Shown piece by piece: positions 37,607 through 46,609 of a stretch of 64,000 nt of DNA. Position numbers and translations under genes: made by a program. The notes beneath the pieces were generated by a model that saw only the letters and a list, made by a program, of their open reading frames with translations, did not search any database and was not told the DNA's origin. This stretch comes from Actinomyces bovis (lineage in GTDB: Bacteria; Actinomycetota; Actinomycetes; Actinomycetales; Actinomycetaceae), in contig NZ_UAPQ01000001.1 in assembly GCF_900444995.1 (NCBI RefSeq), positions 186,001 to 250,000 on the forward strand, read 5' to 3'. Numbering within the stretch: the first letter of the stretch is position 1; each line of letters starts with the position of its first letter.

Positions 37607-38005
37607 CTAATGCTGAGGCCCAGCGTCTTCTGCTGGTGGAACGATTGGCAGACCGGTTGGTTTTGGTAGTTCCCGGGGCGTGGCCAAGGCCTCCAGGACG
37701 GCTTGGCGGGCGGGGCCGCCGTCGGTGGCTAGTAGGCGGATGCCCATGCGGCCGGTGACGCGCTGCATGCCCATACCCATGTGGGTGGCTACCACGGTGT
37801 CCACTTCTTGTTCACGTAGGAAGCGGACGATGCGGGCATGGTGGGCGCCCTCAGTGCCGGAGTCGTGGGCGGTGTCCCAGCCGACGGCGTGTTCTGTCCA
37901 GTTGACTATGGCGCCGTCTTGCATTTGGACGATGGCTACTAGTGGGGTGCGCCCGAAACGGGCCTCTACCTGACCGTCTGCGGTTACTGGGACGAGGATG
38001 CTCAT
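37607..38005 (-). CDS. NifB/NifX-like (dinitrogenase iron-molybdenum cofactor fold) protein
   Basis: 132 aa. The fold is recognisable from [20 protein letters not shown] at the N-terminus, [20 protein letters not shown] in the middle and [19 protein letters not shown]. Stand-alone members occur widely in bacteria that do not fix nitrogen and their role is unknown; no nif genes are here. Its start overlaps the ppgK stop (ATGA), so the pair is translationally coupled. A C-terminal Pro-rich tail of 20 residues is not conserved. Confidence 0.85.
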   Translation of the reverse strand: MSILVPVTADGQVEARFGRTPLVAIVQMQDGAIVNWTEHAVGWDTAHDSGTEGAHHARIVRFLREQEVDTVVATHMGMGMQRVTGRMGIRLLATDGGPARQAVLEALATPRELPKPTGLPIVPPAEDAGPQH

Positions 38006-38763
38006 GCCTGCTGGTCCTGTTCACGGCTGGCCTGCCAGGCGGCACCGACTATGCCTGCGGTGTTGAATAGGGCGGCGGGGACGATCTTGGTTTTGAGGTC
38101 TAGCAGGGGCAGGAATTTGTCGTGTTTCTTGGAGACTCCCCCGCCGACTACGAACAGGTCGGGGCTGAACAGCATCTCCACGTGGGAGTAGTAGCGTTGC
38201 AGGCGCTTGGCCCATTTTTTCCAGGATAGGTCTTGGAGGGTTTTCTGGCCGGAGGAGGCTTGGGATTCGGCGTCAGCGCCGTCAATTTCTAGGTGGCCGA
38301 GTTCGGTGTTTGGCACGAGTTTGCCGTCCACGATGACGGCGGAGCCGATTCCGGTGCCCAGGGTGGTGACGATGACGGTGCCTGCAACGCCTTTGGCGGC
38401 CCCGAAGGCGACCTCTGCCAGACCGGCGGCGTCTGCGTCGTTGAGGGCGGTGACGCCGCGGCCGAGGTGCTTGATCATGAGGGCGTTGACATCCGTGCCA
38501 GCCCAGGACTCGTCTAGGTTGGCGATGAAGGGGACGACGCCGTGGACGATGGGGGCGGGGAAGTCGATGCCGATGGGTGTTTCCGGGCCGACCTGGAGCT
38601 GGTCGACGATCTGCTTGCAGACCTGGGCGACGGCGTCGGGGGTGGCGGGTTGGGGCGTGTCAATGCGGACGCGCTCGCTAGCGAACTCGCCGGTCTCTAG
38701 GTCTACAAGGGCGCCTTTGACGCCTGAGCCGCCGATGTCGATTCCGCAAGCGAGCTGAGCCAT
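38002..38763 (-). CDS. ppgK: Polyphosphate/ATP glucokinase
   Basis: 253 aa from ATG 38763 with AAGGAGGACAAG upstream. ROK-type phosphate loop [20 protein letters not shown] (about 6-25), catalytic Asp in [11 protein letters not shown] and second loop [14 protein letters not shown]. Two features mark the polyphosphate-using PpgK type: no zinc motif, and the insert with [20 protein letters not shown]. It phosphorylates glucose with polyphosphate or ATP. It heads a two-gene unit with the NifX-like gene. Confidence 0.94.
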   Translation of the reverse strand: MAQLACGIDIGGSGVKGALVDLETGEFASERVRIDTPQPATPDAVAQVCKQIVDQLQVGPETPIGIDFPAPIVHGVVPFIANLDESWAGTDVNALMIKHLGRGVTALNDADAAGLAEVAFGAAKGVAGTVIVTTLGTGIGSAVIVDGKLVPNTELGHLEIDGADAESQASSGQKTLQDLSWKKWAKRLQRYYSHVEMLFSPDLFVVGGGVSKKHDKFLPLLDLKTKIVPAALFNTAGIVGAAWQASREQDQQA

Positions 38764-39079
38764 CTTGTCCTCCTTGGTACGTGGGTGGGGCTCCGGGTGC
38801 AGGTTATCCCACACCTCGCAGCCAGGAGGCGTGTTCCGCGGCAGGGCGTGAAGAAGATTGGCAGGGGTCAGCTGGAGTGCGAGCGGGAGATCAGCGGGTG
38901 CGCCGACCTTGGCCCATTCTGAAAAATGCAAGAATCTCACCCGCCCCAGTGGAAGCCGTCATGCCCTCGAGGTGATTCGTCTAAAACCTCTGCCTGGGCA
39001 GGTTCAGCGCCTCACCTGATTTCTTTGGGTGCTGGGCTTGTTGCCTCATGCGAGGGTCTGCGGCTGGGAATGATCGATC
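38764..39079. other. Gap between ppgK and the transposase remnant
   Basis: A 316-bp stretch that carries the ppgK promoter on the right-hand side of the gene. No terminator, RNA or conserved frame recognised. The left end of the insertion element whose transposase remnant begins at 39080 must lie here or at its edge, but its terminal repeat could not be placed. Confidence 0.4.
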
Positions 39080-40066
39080 ATGGAGTTAACGATGAGCCCG
39101 CGGCAGGGTACGGCGAAGAAGATGGCTTTGGCGTACCGGAGCGCTGATCGGGCGGGCAAGACCCGTATCTTGAACGAGTTGGACAAGTTGTTGGGCTGGC
39201 CCCGGGCGGCGTTATGAGGTTCCTGTGGTGAAACCTGTCCGCCCATGCACGCCCGTCCCCGTGTCTACGGCAATGATCTGATGTCCGCCCTGCTGCGCGC
39301 CGAGGGTGAGATCACCGTGTCGGATGCCCAAACCGAGCTATTGGCGCAGATATCAGCCGCCACGATCGACCGGATGCTAGCGGGAGAACGTTCGAAGATG
39401 ACGTTGCGGAACCCTACCTACACCAAGCCCGGATCGTTGTTGAAACACCAGATTCCGATCCACACCTTCGCCAACTGGGACAACGACACACCAGGGTTCG
39501 TGCAGATAGATCTGGTCGCCCACGACGGCGATATCGCCTCCGGTGAGTATCGTTACACGCTGACCATGACCAGCATAGCCTCCTGGTGGACGGTCAACCG
39601 GTCGGTTCCAGAGCGCCCCTGCCGGCGAGTTGTTGAGGCGACCGATCACGCCGCTGGTCACTTTCTCTTCCCCTTCCAGGGCATCGAGTCCGACAACGTA
39701 ACAGTTCGTCAACCATCACCTGCTCCACGACTGCCAAACCCGACAGATCGCCTTCATCCAGCCCCGGGCGGGCAAGAAGAACGACGACTGCGATGTCGAG
39801 CAGAGGAACTGGACCAAGGTCCGGGAGCTGGTTGGCTACTACCGCTATAACACTCCGCAGAACTCCACCTTTTAAGTCAGTTCTGCGAACTCGACGACGC
39901 GTTCAGCAGCTACTTCCTGCCCAGCCTGAAACTCGTGTCGAAACACCGCGGCGGGGACCGGATTGTCAAGAAGTACCACCAGGGTGCCACCTCACACCAA
40001 CGACCTCGGGCACACCTCACCATCCGCAGACCCTCATATGAGGCACCAATCAATCTATCCTGAGAT
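39080..40066 (+). pseudogene. Integrase-catalytic-domain (rve) transposase, decayed
   Basis: The ATG 39080 frame starts MELTMSPRQGTAKKMALAYR with ILNELDKLLGWPRAAL, the N-terminus of a common actinobacterial DDE transposase, then stops after a deletion. From about 39290 the next frame has AATIDRMLAGERSKMTLRNP, KPGSLLKHQIPIHTFANWDN, IDLVAHDGDIASGEYRYTL with the first D, and GIESDN with the second D. After another frame change come FIQPRAGKKNDDCDVEQRNW with the third acidic residue and LVGYYRYNTP. At least three frame losses and one stop prevent a working protein. Confidence 0.82.
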
Positions 40067-40478
40067 ATTTACACAGGTCACTACTCTCCCATCTCGCCGC
40101 GCGTATTTCGTGTAGGAGTGAGAGGGTCAGACGATGACAAGCCTCAGCCGTTTAACCCCGGACGAGCCGGGAGCACGCGAGTAATTTTGGCTTGCCGAGC
40201 ACACTGACACAGTGCCGGACCACAACGCTGTTGATGCTCATTGTGGCGTACCTAAGAGCTAGGGCGGATTGTTAGAGCGGTGCCAGGTCCGGTAACCAGC
40301 GCAACAAGTGCAGGGCCGCATCGCCTGGTGCGCGACAAGGACTGCACCGTCATCACCGATGCTGCTTTGGAGACCCGCGACGTCGAGCGTGGAAGTTCTG
40401 CATCTCTATTGGTACCTGAACGCACAATCAACGGCGCTCGGGAAATGCGGCAGCTGTAGGCCGCTGTCTCAGACTGCG
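40067..40478. other. Gap between transposase remnant and ietS-like gene
   Basis: About 410 bp, AT-richer than the core genes. A short frame around 40300-40460 (RDKDCTVITDAALETRDVER) may be a gene scrap but was not recognised. No terminal repeat of the preceding element could be fixed. Confidence 0.35.
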
Positions 40479-43091
40479 CTACGGGCGGATGCGATCACGG
40501 GCACGCTCGCGTGCCCGGAGCCGCAGTCTTTCACGAACTTCACCATGGATCGTGTTCGATGTCTGTTCAGCAGTCTCTACTGACACGACCAGCGCATATC
40601 GGATGGTGTTACCAGCACGAAGTCTTTGGGCATCGTCCATGCACTCGACGTGGATCGGGAAGGCATCGCCATCCATGAAACGCATCGAGTGGGTACCCTG
40701 AATGATCTCGTGTTGAAGGCTGCCACGCCGCACGGCGTTGTGCTCTGCATCGGTTCGGTCTCCACCCGCCAAAGTCTTGTCTGGCGTGCTGAAGTAAACC
40801 TTGGCGCCGCGGTATCGAGTGAGCTGGCCGACCGTTGGAGCCATGAAGGCCAGGGTAATTGTGAAGCGGTGCCAATCCGCTTTCGCTTGAAGTGAAGGGG
40901 GCAATGGGAATTCGTAAGTATGGCGCTCGTTCCGTGCAATGTGACCACCAGCAACGAGGACGGCTCGGTTGGATGCGGCTTCGCCGAGCCTGCTGAGGTC
41001 GAGGCGACCGTAGCCGAGCAGAGCTGTTAGCTGTCGCCGAGCATCTTGGCCATTGAGGCCTAGATCGGCGCGCAGGCTCTTCTCCCATGCTCCCCAGCTG
41101 CTTGCATGTGCGAGGAGGGCGCGCACGAGCAGCGGGTGGTATTGCGGATCAGGAAGCGGTGCGTCTTCGGGGTCGCGGTTGCCGGACTCAAGGAGGTCGA
41201 ACAGCCTACTGGCTTCACGCGTGACGAGAGCGGTCGCGTTACTGGTGCCGTTCGTGAACACCGTCCTGTTGGTAGCACCGCCTCGTCCCGGAGCAGCCAC
41301 CTGCAGACCAGGTCCCGTCGCGGCGGTATTGGCCAGGCCGATGGCAACCTCAGTATGACCGGGCAGAACGATGGGGCGCATGTAGAGGGCACGGCCTCCG
41401 GAGTGATGAAGGTCTGGCTTGACCGACCGATCGACGCCGGGCCCAACAGCCCCATAGTGTGCGGGAGCGTCCGGGTGAGTAATGTCCCATACCGTATCCG
41501 GAACCTCGATCTCACCAAGGCCGTCTGAGTGCGTGGCACCAACAGTCAGGGCGTTCAGTGCGTCGCCAGGCGGAAGTATTCCGCGAAGCACCGCCGTCGC
41601 GAAGCCGGCCCGCATTGCAGCCAGGCGAGCGGCGTCGGTGTCGGGCACAGCATCGACGGGGATCGTGAACCCCTCGGTGTGGTTGCCCGCGCTGACGACG
41701 AACAGCAAATTATACGAGTAGGCAAGCCAGTCCAGCAGGCGCCCGACGGGGCTCATCCTGCGCGTGAGCGCCCGCGTCTGCGCGCCAATGGACAGGTTCA
41801 CAACACGGACGCTGGGCGCTGCGGCAGGTTGGTTCCCTTCGCCTTTCACAATCCGCCTGATTGCGCGGTGAAGGACGTCGGTGAGCAGACGATTTGGGAC
41901 TACCTGCTCGCGCCCAGAAATGACCTCGTGGGGCTGCAGGATCGGTCGTACGTAGAGCGGACGATCAAGCGGTGGACCGCCATCAGTGAGGTCGCCGTGA
42001 ATGATGAGTGACGCCATGGCTGTTCCGTGGTGGCGAGCCGCGACCGGGTAGTTTTCACCGATCCCATCGGGGTCATCGATCCAGAGCCGACCATGGAGCG
42101 CGTCGTGGTTGGTGAACGGCAACCCGTCGAGCAGCGCGATCCGAGGCTTGCCTTCGATTCTGTCGCTGCGAGCAACTTTGGTTTGAGCAACTGGCTCAAG
42201 AGTCCCCGGCATAACACTCATCGGGGTGAAGGGGCTGACAAACATGACCTCATCAGTCGTGAGGAGCCGAATGGCTGAAGCTCCGTTGGTCAGCACGGAC
42301 TGGACCTGCTGGATTGGCAGTTCAGCCAGGAGCGCGTGATACTCGATCTCTCCTATCTGCGAGCGATCCAAGACTCGCCCGGCGCTCGAAGTGATGACTT
42401 CCTCAACGTGTGCCTCGGCAGCCGCACGCCGGGCGGCATCACGCCTGTACCAGAGCTCGACTTCGACGAGGACGGTGCTGACTGACTGACCGACCATGCC
42501 GAGAGTCTCCTCCCAGCGCTCTCGTAGACCAGTCTCACGGATGCGGTCCTCAGCACCCCACCGACGTATCGCCGTCAGTTGCTGGAAGGCTGTCTTGAAC
42601 TTGCCGAGCCCATGCTCGAAGGGCGCGGACGGGTCAGCCTGCCATTGAGCGAAGAGCCGGAGTAGTTCGTTGATCGCCTTGGTGTTGGACATGACCAGGT
42701 ACAGCGAGTGCGCGACGCGCTTGTCGGTCCGACCAACTTCACGCTCCGTCATATAGAAATCGTCGTCGGGGTCGCATTGATCCCCGAGAAACTCCGACAG
42801 AAACTCCAGGCCATCGATCCGGTTGATCGCGTTTCGGAAGTCCTTGACACTGCCTGCCAAATCAAACACGACCACGAGTGCGGGGTCGATCTCGTCTGGA
42901 GTGTCTACGCTCAGACGGGCACGTTCGGCTTCGAAAGCCGCGACCAAGTCCTTGAACTGAGGAGTCAGGCGTTTACCTTGTCGCCCAGCGCCCGGCGTTG
43001 ACAGACGGGGAAGATCATGCGGGGCTTGCTTTGGCCGCACCGTAATTCCCGCCGGCCCGAACGCCAGGAGCGGTCTAGGCTCAACGCTCAC
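40479..43091 (-). CDS. ietS: Subtilisin-like (S8) serine protease, IetS-like
   Basis: 870 aa. The N-terminal 310 residues are a helical region with no domain I recognise. The S8 protease follows with Asp322 (RIALLDGLPF), His355 (ARHHGTAMASL), oxyanion Asn470 (VVSAGNHTEG) and Ser617 (FTNGTSNATALV), a complete triad in the right order. A beta-rich C-terminal region and an Arg-rich end (RLRLRARERARDRIRP) follow. No signal peptide, so it is cytosolic. GTG start overlaps the ATPase stop (GTGA). The pair matches IetA/IetS, described as a plasmid toxin-antitoxin and as an antiphage system. The symbol reflects that resemblance. Confidence 0.83.
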   Translation of the reverse strand: MSVEPRPLLAFGPAGITVRPKQAPHDLPRLSTPGAGRQGKRLTPQFKDLVAAFEAERARLSVDTPDEIDPALVVVFDLAGSVKDFRNAINRIDGLEFLSEFLGDQCDPDDDFYMTEREVGRTDKRVAHSLYLVMSNTKAINELLRLFAQWQADPSAPFEHGLGKFKTAFQQLTAIRRWGAEDRIRETGLRERWEETLGMVGQSVSTVLVEVELWYRRDAARRAAAEAHVEEVITSSAGRVLDRSQIGEIEYHALLAELPIQQVQSVLTNGASAIRLLTTDEVMFVSPFTPMSVMPGTLEPVAQTKVARSDRIEGKPRIALLDGLPFTNHDALHGRLWIDDPDGIGENYPVAARHHGTAMASLIIHGDLTDGGPPLDRPLYVRPILQPHEVISGREQVVPNRLLTDVLHRAIRRIVKGEGNQPAAAPSVRVVNLSIGAQTRALTRRMSPVGRLLDWLAYSYNLLFVVSAGNHTEGFTIPVDAVPDTDAARLAAMRAGFATAVLRGILPPGDALNALTVGATHSDGLGEIEVPDTVWDITHPDAPAHYGAVGPGVDRSVKPDLHHSGGRALYMRPIVLPGHTEVAIGLANTAATGPGLQVAAPGRGGATNRTVFTNGTSNATALVTREASRLFDLLESGNRDPEDAPLPDPQYHPLLVRALLAHASSWGAWEKSLRADLGLNGQDARRQLTALLGYGRLDLSRLGEAASNRAVLVAGGHIARNERHTYEFPLPPSLQAKADWHRFTITLAFMAPTVGQLTRYRGAKVYFSTPDKTLAGGDRTDAEHNAVRRGSLQHEIIQGTHSMRFMDGDAFPIHVECMDDAQRLRAGNTIRYALVVSVETAEQTSNTIHGEVRERLRLRARERARDRIRP

Positions 43092-44044
43092 CCCGCCACC
43101 TGACCTCGGCGGTGTTCAAGCCGTTCCTTCACGATCCGGCGGATGTTGTCATCCGGAAGCTCCAGTACCGCACGGCGGCGCACATCAAGTGCAAACTCTT
43201 CCAACTCAGCGAAGCTCGCGCCGGCCAACTTGTCGGCGAGGGTCCGAGGGGCGAAACCGAGGTCACCGCCGAGGCGCTCAGCAAGACGTTCAAGGAATCT
43301 TGTTGCCTGTGTGCGGCTAGGCGCCCCCAACTCCGTCCGAATCTGGAACCGTCTCCATGCCGCCCGATCCAGCAGCTCGCTGTGGTTTGTTGCGCCAACG
43401 AAGATCACATGGGGTGGCAGCCTGTCTATTTGGAGCAGCAGCGTCGACACCACTCGCTTGATTTCGCCAGTCTCATGCTCGTCCGCTCGTTCTTTGGCGA
43501 TGGTGTCCAGTTCGTCGAAGAACAGCACGCACCGGCGAGTCCGCGCGAAGTCAAAGGCGCTGTCAAGCCGTGCGGCCGTTTCGCCGAGGAAGCTCGACAT
43601 CACACCTTCGTAGCGGACCACATAGAAGGGAAGCATCAGCTCTGCCGCGATTGCTTCGGCCACACTCGTCTTGCCGTTTCCAGGAGGGCCGGAAAGCAGA
43701 AGGCGGTTGCGCGGCTCAATACCGTAGCTACGCAGAAGCTCGGCGCGCTTCTGCTCTTCGATCAGTTCGGTAACGACTCGTTGCGGGACTGGCGCAAGTT
43801 CGAGTTCATGTAGCCGACGGTTCGGTACGACCTCATGCACGAGATCGCGGATGGCCGCTGCCCGGTCGTCACGGACGGGTCCCTGCCCCGTCGTCGTGAT
43901 GAGTTGCGAGAGCCGATCAGCGAGAAGATGATGCTGGTTGGCGCGTTCTTCGGCTATGACCGACTCAACCAGCACCTTGAAGCGTTCCCGATCACCGCGG
44001 CGTTCGGCCTCGACAAGGTCTAGGAGTAGATCAGCACGCGCCAT
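43088..44044 (-). CDS. ietA: AAA+ ATPase, IetA-like partner of the subtilase
   Basis: 318 aa from ATG 44044, with GGAGGCGGGACG before it. An N-terminal helical domain (1-75) precedes the AAA module: Walker A GPPGNGKT (119-126), Walker B LFFDELD (174-180), sensor-1 FVGATNHSELLDRA and arginine-finger region AAWRRFQIRTELGAP. The C-terminal lid has SFAELEEFALDVRRRAVLEL. In the related Agrobacterium IetA/IetS pair the ATPase counteracts the protease; in defence screens both are needed. The frame upstream of 44044 is not conserved. Promoter should be in the upstream gap. Confidence 0.87.
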   Translation of the reverse strand: MARADLLLDLVEAERRGDRERFKVLVESVIAEERANQHHLLADRLSQLITTTGQGPVRDDRAAAIRDLVHEVVPNRRLHELELAPVPQRVVTELIEEQKRAELLRSYGIEPRNRLLLSGPPGNGKTSVAEAIAAELMLPFYVVRYEGVMSSFLGETAARLDSAFDFARTRRCVLFFDELDTIAKERADEHETGEIKRVVSTLLLQIDRLPPHVIFVGATNHSELLDRAAWRRFQIRTELGAPSRTQATRFLERLAERLGGDLGFAPRTLADKLAGASFAELEEFALDVRRRAVLELPDDNIRRIVKERLEHRRGQVAG

Positions 44045-44684
44045 CGTCCCGCCTCCTTCAGCCGTGTCATCATGTGGGTTCAAGTCTACTGGCTTGTCGC
44101 ACCACGGATACTTGGCCGCGCCGAGATTCGACCGTCCGCGCCTTGGAGCTGCCAGTGGCCATACAGTGCCGCTTCTTGACGGGCTCTGAACCAAATGGGC
44201 CCGTCCCGGGCTGCGGCCGCCACTCGTGCTTGGTCGAGCGTAGCGCAAGCCCATGCGGCGTCGATCCTTGTATGCGTCCGCCCCAGGTGGTGCTCCAAGC
44301 GGTGCGTCATCGGTGATGCGACAGCGATTTCAGTATCGCGGCGACTACGCGGGCATCCTGGCACAGATCGCCGCTCGTCTTCGGGCGTTCGCCCACGCCC
44401 CCAGGTCCTTCGTCCACGACATGCTTTCGGTCAGCGCACAGTCGAGTACGACATCGGTGCGCGTTTCGATCAGTTCCTCTCACTTGTCGAGCGCTACTCG
44501 CATTTCAACGTCGATGACTCCATGCGCTTGTACAAGGAGTCCTGCAATGAGTCATGGTGTTTTCGACTTCCTCCTGGTCCTGTTGGCCACTCGGTTGCTC
44601 GTTAGCCACGAGCGAGGTTGGATCTGCAGAAGGTTTAGTTGATTCCAAGAATGTATAATCTCTGAGAGGGATTGTACTGAAAAG
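44045..44684. other. Decayed region upstream of the ietA-like gene
   Basis: About 640 bp with short overlapping frames on both strands and no recognisable domain. A minus-strand frame (44364 to 44086) contains HRLEHHLGRTHTRIDAAWAC but its third-position composition is not convincing. It should hold the ietAS promoter. Confidence 0.35.
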
Positions 44685-44846
44685 ATGACAACCAAACCTT
44701 CAACGGACCCGCTCCACCATGAGTTCGACCGACTGGAAGGAAAGCAAGACAGACTCATGCAAGCCCACTACACCTTCGCCGTCCCAATCCCCGCCCTCAA
44801 AACGAGAACAAGACCGCGTCTGGGCTGAACTCAACACCACCGTCTA
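44685..44846 (+). pseudogene. Large serine recombinase, C-terminal remnant
   Basis: From ATG 44685 the frame has LHHEFDRLEGKQDRLMQAHY and AVPIPALK; after a one-base frame change it continues KREQDRVWAELNTTV to TAA at 44846. The pattern of a coiled region, QAHYxxAVP and LKxEQDR is the coiled-coil/zinc-ribbon part of large serine recombinases. The catalytic N-terminal domain is missing. It suggests that an integrative element once inserted beside the tRNA genes. Confidence 0.68.
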
Positions 44847-45018
44847 AAACCGGGACTTTCCCGAGCCGCAAACCGAAAAACCAGCCCGTCAACAACACTT
44901 GCTGTCCGACCTCATAGTTACCATCACGCCCTAAGAGACCGCTTTCCGCACTACCACACCGAAAAACCCGAACCCCAGCAATATAAAATGTCTATAAACA
45001 GAACCTTAGGCACTCCTG

Positions 45019-45049
45019 CTTCTGACAGCGCTGTCCCACCTGTCAGAAG
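45019..45049. repeat. 10-bp inverted repeat with nested palindrome
   Basis: CTTCTGACAG (45019-45028) and CTGTCAGAAG (45040-45049) are perfectly inverted; inside, GACAGCGCTGTC (45024-45035) is itself palindromic. So the core CTGACAG-like unit occurs three times. It lies between the recombinase remnant and the tRNA genes and could be a recombinase or regulator site. There is no T run. Confidence 0.55.
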
Positions 45050-45104
45050 GCTTCAACTCTACTACTTTTGACGACAAGCAGGCCCATTGAGCAAGCTGAG
45101 CGCA

Positions 45105-45129
45105 ATTGTCGTCTCAGCGAGGCGACAAT
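45105..45129. repeat. Inverted repeat near the tRNA end of the island
   Basis: ATTGTCG-T-CTC and GAG-G-CGACAAT pair with one G/T mismatch around a 3-nt loop. It is 30 bp from the tRNA terminator. Possible remnant of an attachment or terminator structure; role not known. Confidence 0.5.
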
Positions 45130-45156
45130 CTACTCGCCATGAGTTACACCCAGACA

Positions 45157-45216
45157 ACTAAAACAACAAGGCCCGAACCTGAAACTGTCGAGGATGACAG
45201 CAGTTCGAGCCTTGTT
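45157..45216 (-). terminator. Rho-independent terminator of the tRNA-Ala genes
   Basis: On the minus strand, the arms at 45203-45216 and 45166-45179 (AACAAGGCTCGAAC / GTTCGGGCCTTGTT) form a 14-bp stem with one wobble. GTTTT follows. It lies 5 bp after the 3' end of the second tRNA. Confidence 0.85.
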
Positions 45217-45220
45217 CGTT

Positions 45221-45296
45221 TGGTGGAGCTAGGGGGATTCGAACCCCCGACCTCTTCCATGCCATGGAAGCGCGCTACCAACTGCGCCATAGCCCC
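45221..45296 (-). tRNA. tRNA-Ala(GGC), CCA encoded
   Basis: Minus-strand cloverleaf of 73 nt plus an encoded CCA at the 3' end. Acceptor GGGGCTA/TAGCTCC, anticodon arm CTTCC-ATGGCAT-GGAAG with anticodon GGC after T33, T arm GGGGG-TTCGAAT-CCCCC. It decodes GCC/GCU. It is the distal copy of two, 39 bp from the other. Confidence 0.95.
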
Positions 45297-45335
45297 GTAT
45301 CTGGGGATACCTTCCGGCCTGCGCCTTCAGGATCG

Positions 45336-45408
45336 TGGAGCTAGGGGGATTCGAACCCCCGACCTCTTCCATGCCATGGAAGCGCGCTACCAACTGCGCC
45401 ATAGCCCC
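45336..45408 (-). tRNA. tRNA-Ala(GGC), second copy, CCA not encoded
   Basis: The 73-nt tRNA sequence is identical to the neighbouring copy, but after the discriminator A the DNA continues CGATC and not CCA. CCA would be added after transcription. It precedes the first copy in transcription, so both are probably on one transcript. Confidence 0.95.
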
Positions 45409-45545
45409 AAAGTTTGGGCGTCACCACAAGGGCGACGGCGATAACTCTACGAAGCCCCGCGCCCCCTGGCAAATCACCCGCGCGTGCGCTTTCTCACCAG
45501 GCAAGGACGGCGTGGCAGGCTTCCCACTCCCCCAGCCCGGCAGGC

Positions 45546-46154
45546 TCAGTTAAGGTTCCAAGCCACCATATGCCAGCTGGGCTCACGGTCCGAACGCCGC
45601 AACCGCGCGTAATGGCAGTTATCCAGTCCACGCAACCCAAACCAGGCACTAGGGTCCAAGCCAAGCAGATACGTCACCCCCAGGGTCAGAGCACTGCCAT
45701 GAGCCACAGCAACCACCAGGTCCTCCCCAGCCTCCTCCGCTAGTTCCACGACCCGCAGCAGAGCCCGTCCCACCCGAATGGCAGTGTGATCGCGGGTCTC
45801 AACACCCACTCCCTGCGGGTCCTCGCCGCGCCGCCAAGCTGCGTATTGCTCAGGCCAGGCCTCGGTCATCTGAGCCCGATTGAGCCCCTCCCACTGCCCA
45901 AAACCACGCTCCATCAGTCCCTCGTCCAGGCTGACGCTCAGGCCAGTAAGCTCAGCAAGCGTAGAGGCCGTCTGCCGGGCGCGCTCCAGCGGAGAAGAGA
46001 CAATACGCGCTGGTTGCAACGCAGCCAGCCCAGGGGCCGCCTGACGGGCTTGCTCCCAGCCAGTCTCATTCAGGGGAATATCCACCTGTCCCTGGACGCG
46101 AGCCTGGGCGTTGTAGTCGGTCTGGCCGTGGCGCCACAGCAATAGGTCAGTCAC
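45546..46154 (-). CDS. Histidine phosphatase family protein (phosphoglycerate-mutase-like)
   Basis: 202 aa, GTG start at 46154. The catalytic RHG motif is LLLWRHGQTDYN (about 4-15), the second motif is SSPLERARQTA, and the second catalytic His is in VVAVAHGSALT. These enzymes hydrolyse phosphate esters through a phosphohistidine. In actinobacteria this gene usually follows rsfS, as here (37 bp). The substrate is not predictable from sequence. Confidence 0.92.
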   Translation of the reverse strand: MTDLLLWRHGQTDYNAQARVQGQVDIPLNETGWEQARQAAPGLAALQPARIVSSPLERARQTASTLAELTGLSVSLDEGLMERGFGQWEGLNRAQMTEAWPEQYAAWRRGEDPQGVGVETRDHTAIRVGRALLRVVELAEEAGEDLVVAVAHGSALTLGVTYLLGLDPSAWFGLRGLDNCHYARLRRSDREPSWHMVAWNLN

Positions 46155-46191
46155 CGTGGCACCCCATTGTGGCCTGTGTGCAAGGCAGGCA

Positions 46192-46587
46192 TCAGGCTTG
46201 CTCAGCAGCTTCGGCGGCCACCTGCTTCAAGTCCTCAGGCAGCGGCACCAGCGGGCAGTCCTTCCACAAGCGCTCCAAGGCGTAGAACTCACGGTCCTCG
46301 CTCTGCTGCACATGGACCACGACGTCGTCGTAATCGAGCAGCACCCAGTGAGCCTCCTCCAGCCCCTCACGGAGCTTGCGCTTGGCACCGGCCTTTAGCA
46401 GGGCCTCTTCTACGGCGTCGACAATGGCGCGCACCTGCCTGTCCGTACGGCCAGAAAGCACCAGGAAGACATCTGTGAGCGCCAGACGATCTGAGACGTC
46501 AAGCGCGATGATCTCCTCGGCCTTTTTCTCAGCCGCGGCCTGGGCGGCAGCCTGAGTCAGCTCGATAGCACGTGCGGTAGCAGTCAC
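46192..46587 (-). CDS. rsfS: Ribosomal silencing factor RsfS
   Basis: 131 aa from GTG 46587 with GAGGAGA upstream. It binds L14 and blocks subunit joining in starvation. The conserved stretch EEIIALDVSDRLALTDVFLV, SGRTDRQVRAIVDAVE and WVLLDYDDVVVHV is characteristic. It lies between the coiled-coil membrane protein and the histidine phosphatase in the common order nadD-rsfS-phosphatase. Confidence 0.95.
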   Translation of the reverse strand: MTATARAIELTQAAAQAAAEKKAEEIIALDVSDRLALTDVFLVLSGRTDRQVRAIVDAVEEALLKAGAKRKLREGLEEAHWVLLDYDDVVVHVQQSEDREFYALERLWKDCPLVPLPEDLKQVAAEAAEQA

Positions 46588-46609
46588 TGGTCTCCTCGGT
46601 GAGGTCGGT

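Noticed and set aside
44086-44364. Small minus-strand gene upstream of ietA
   Set aside because: The frame is open but third-position composition is not coding-like and no family is recognised; kept only as part of the non-coding description.
45106-45553. Short frames containing LGGFEPPTSSMPWKRATNCAIA
   Set aside because: They are translations of the antisense of the tRNA-Ala genes.
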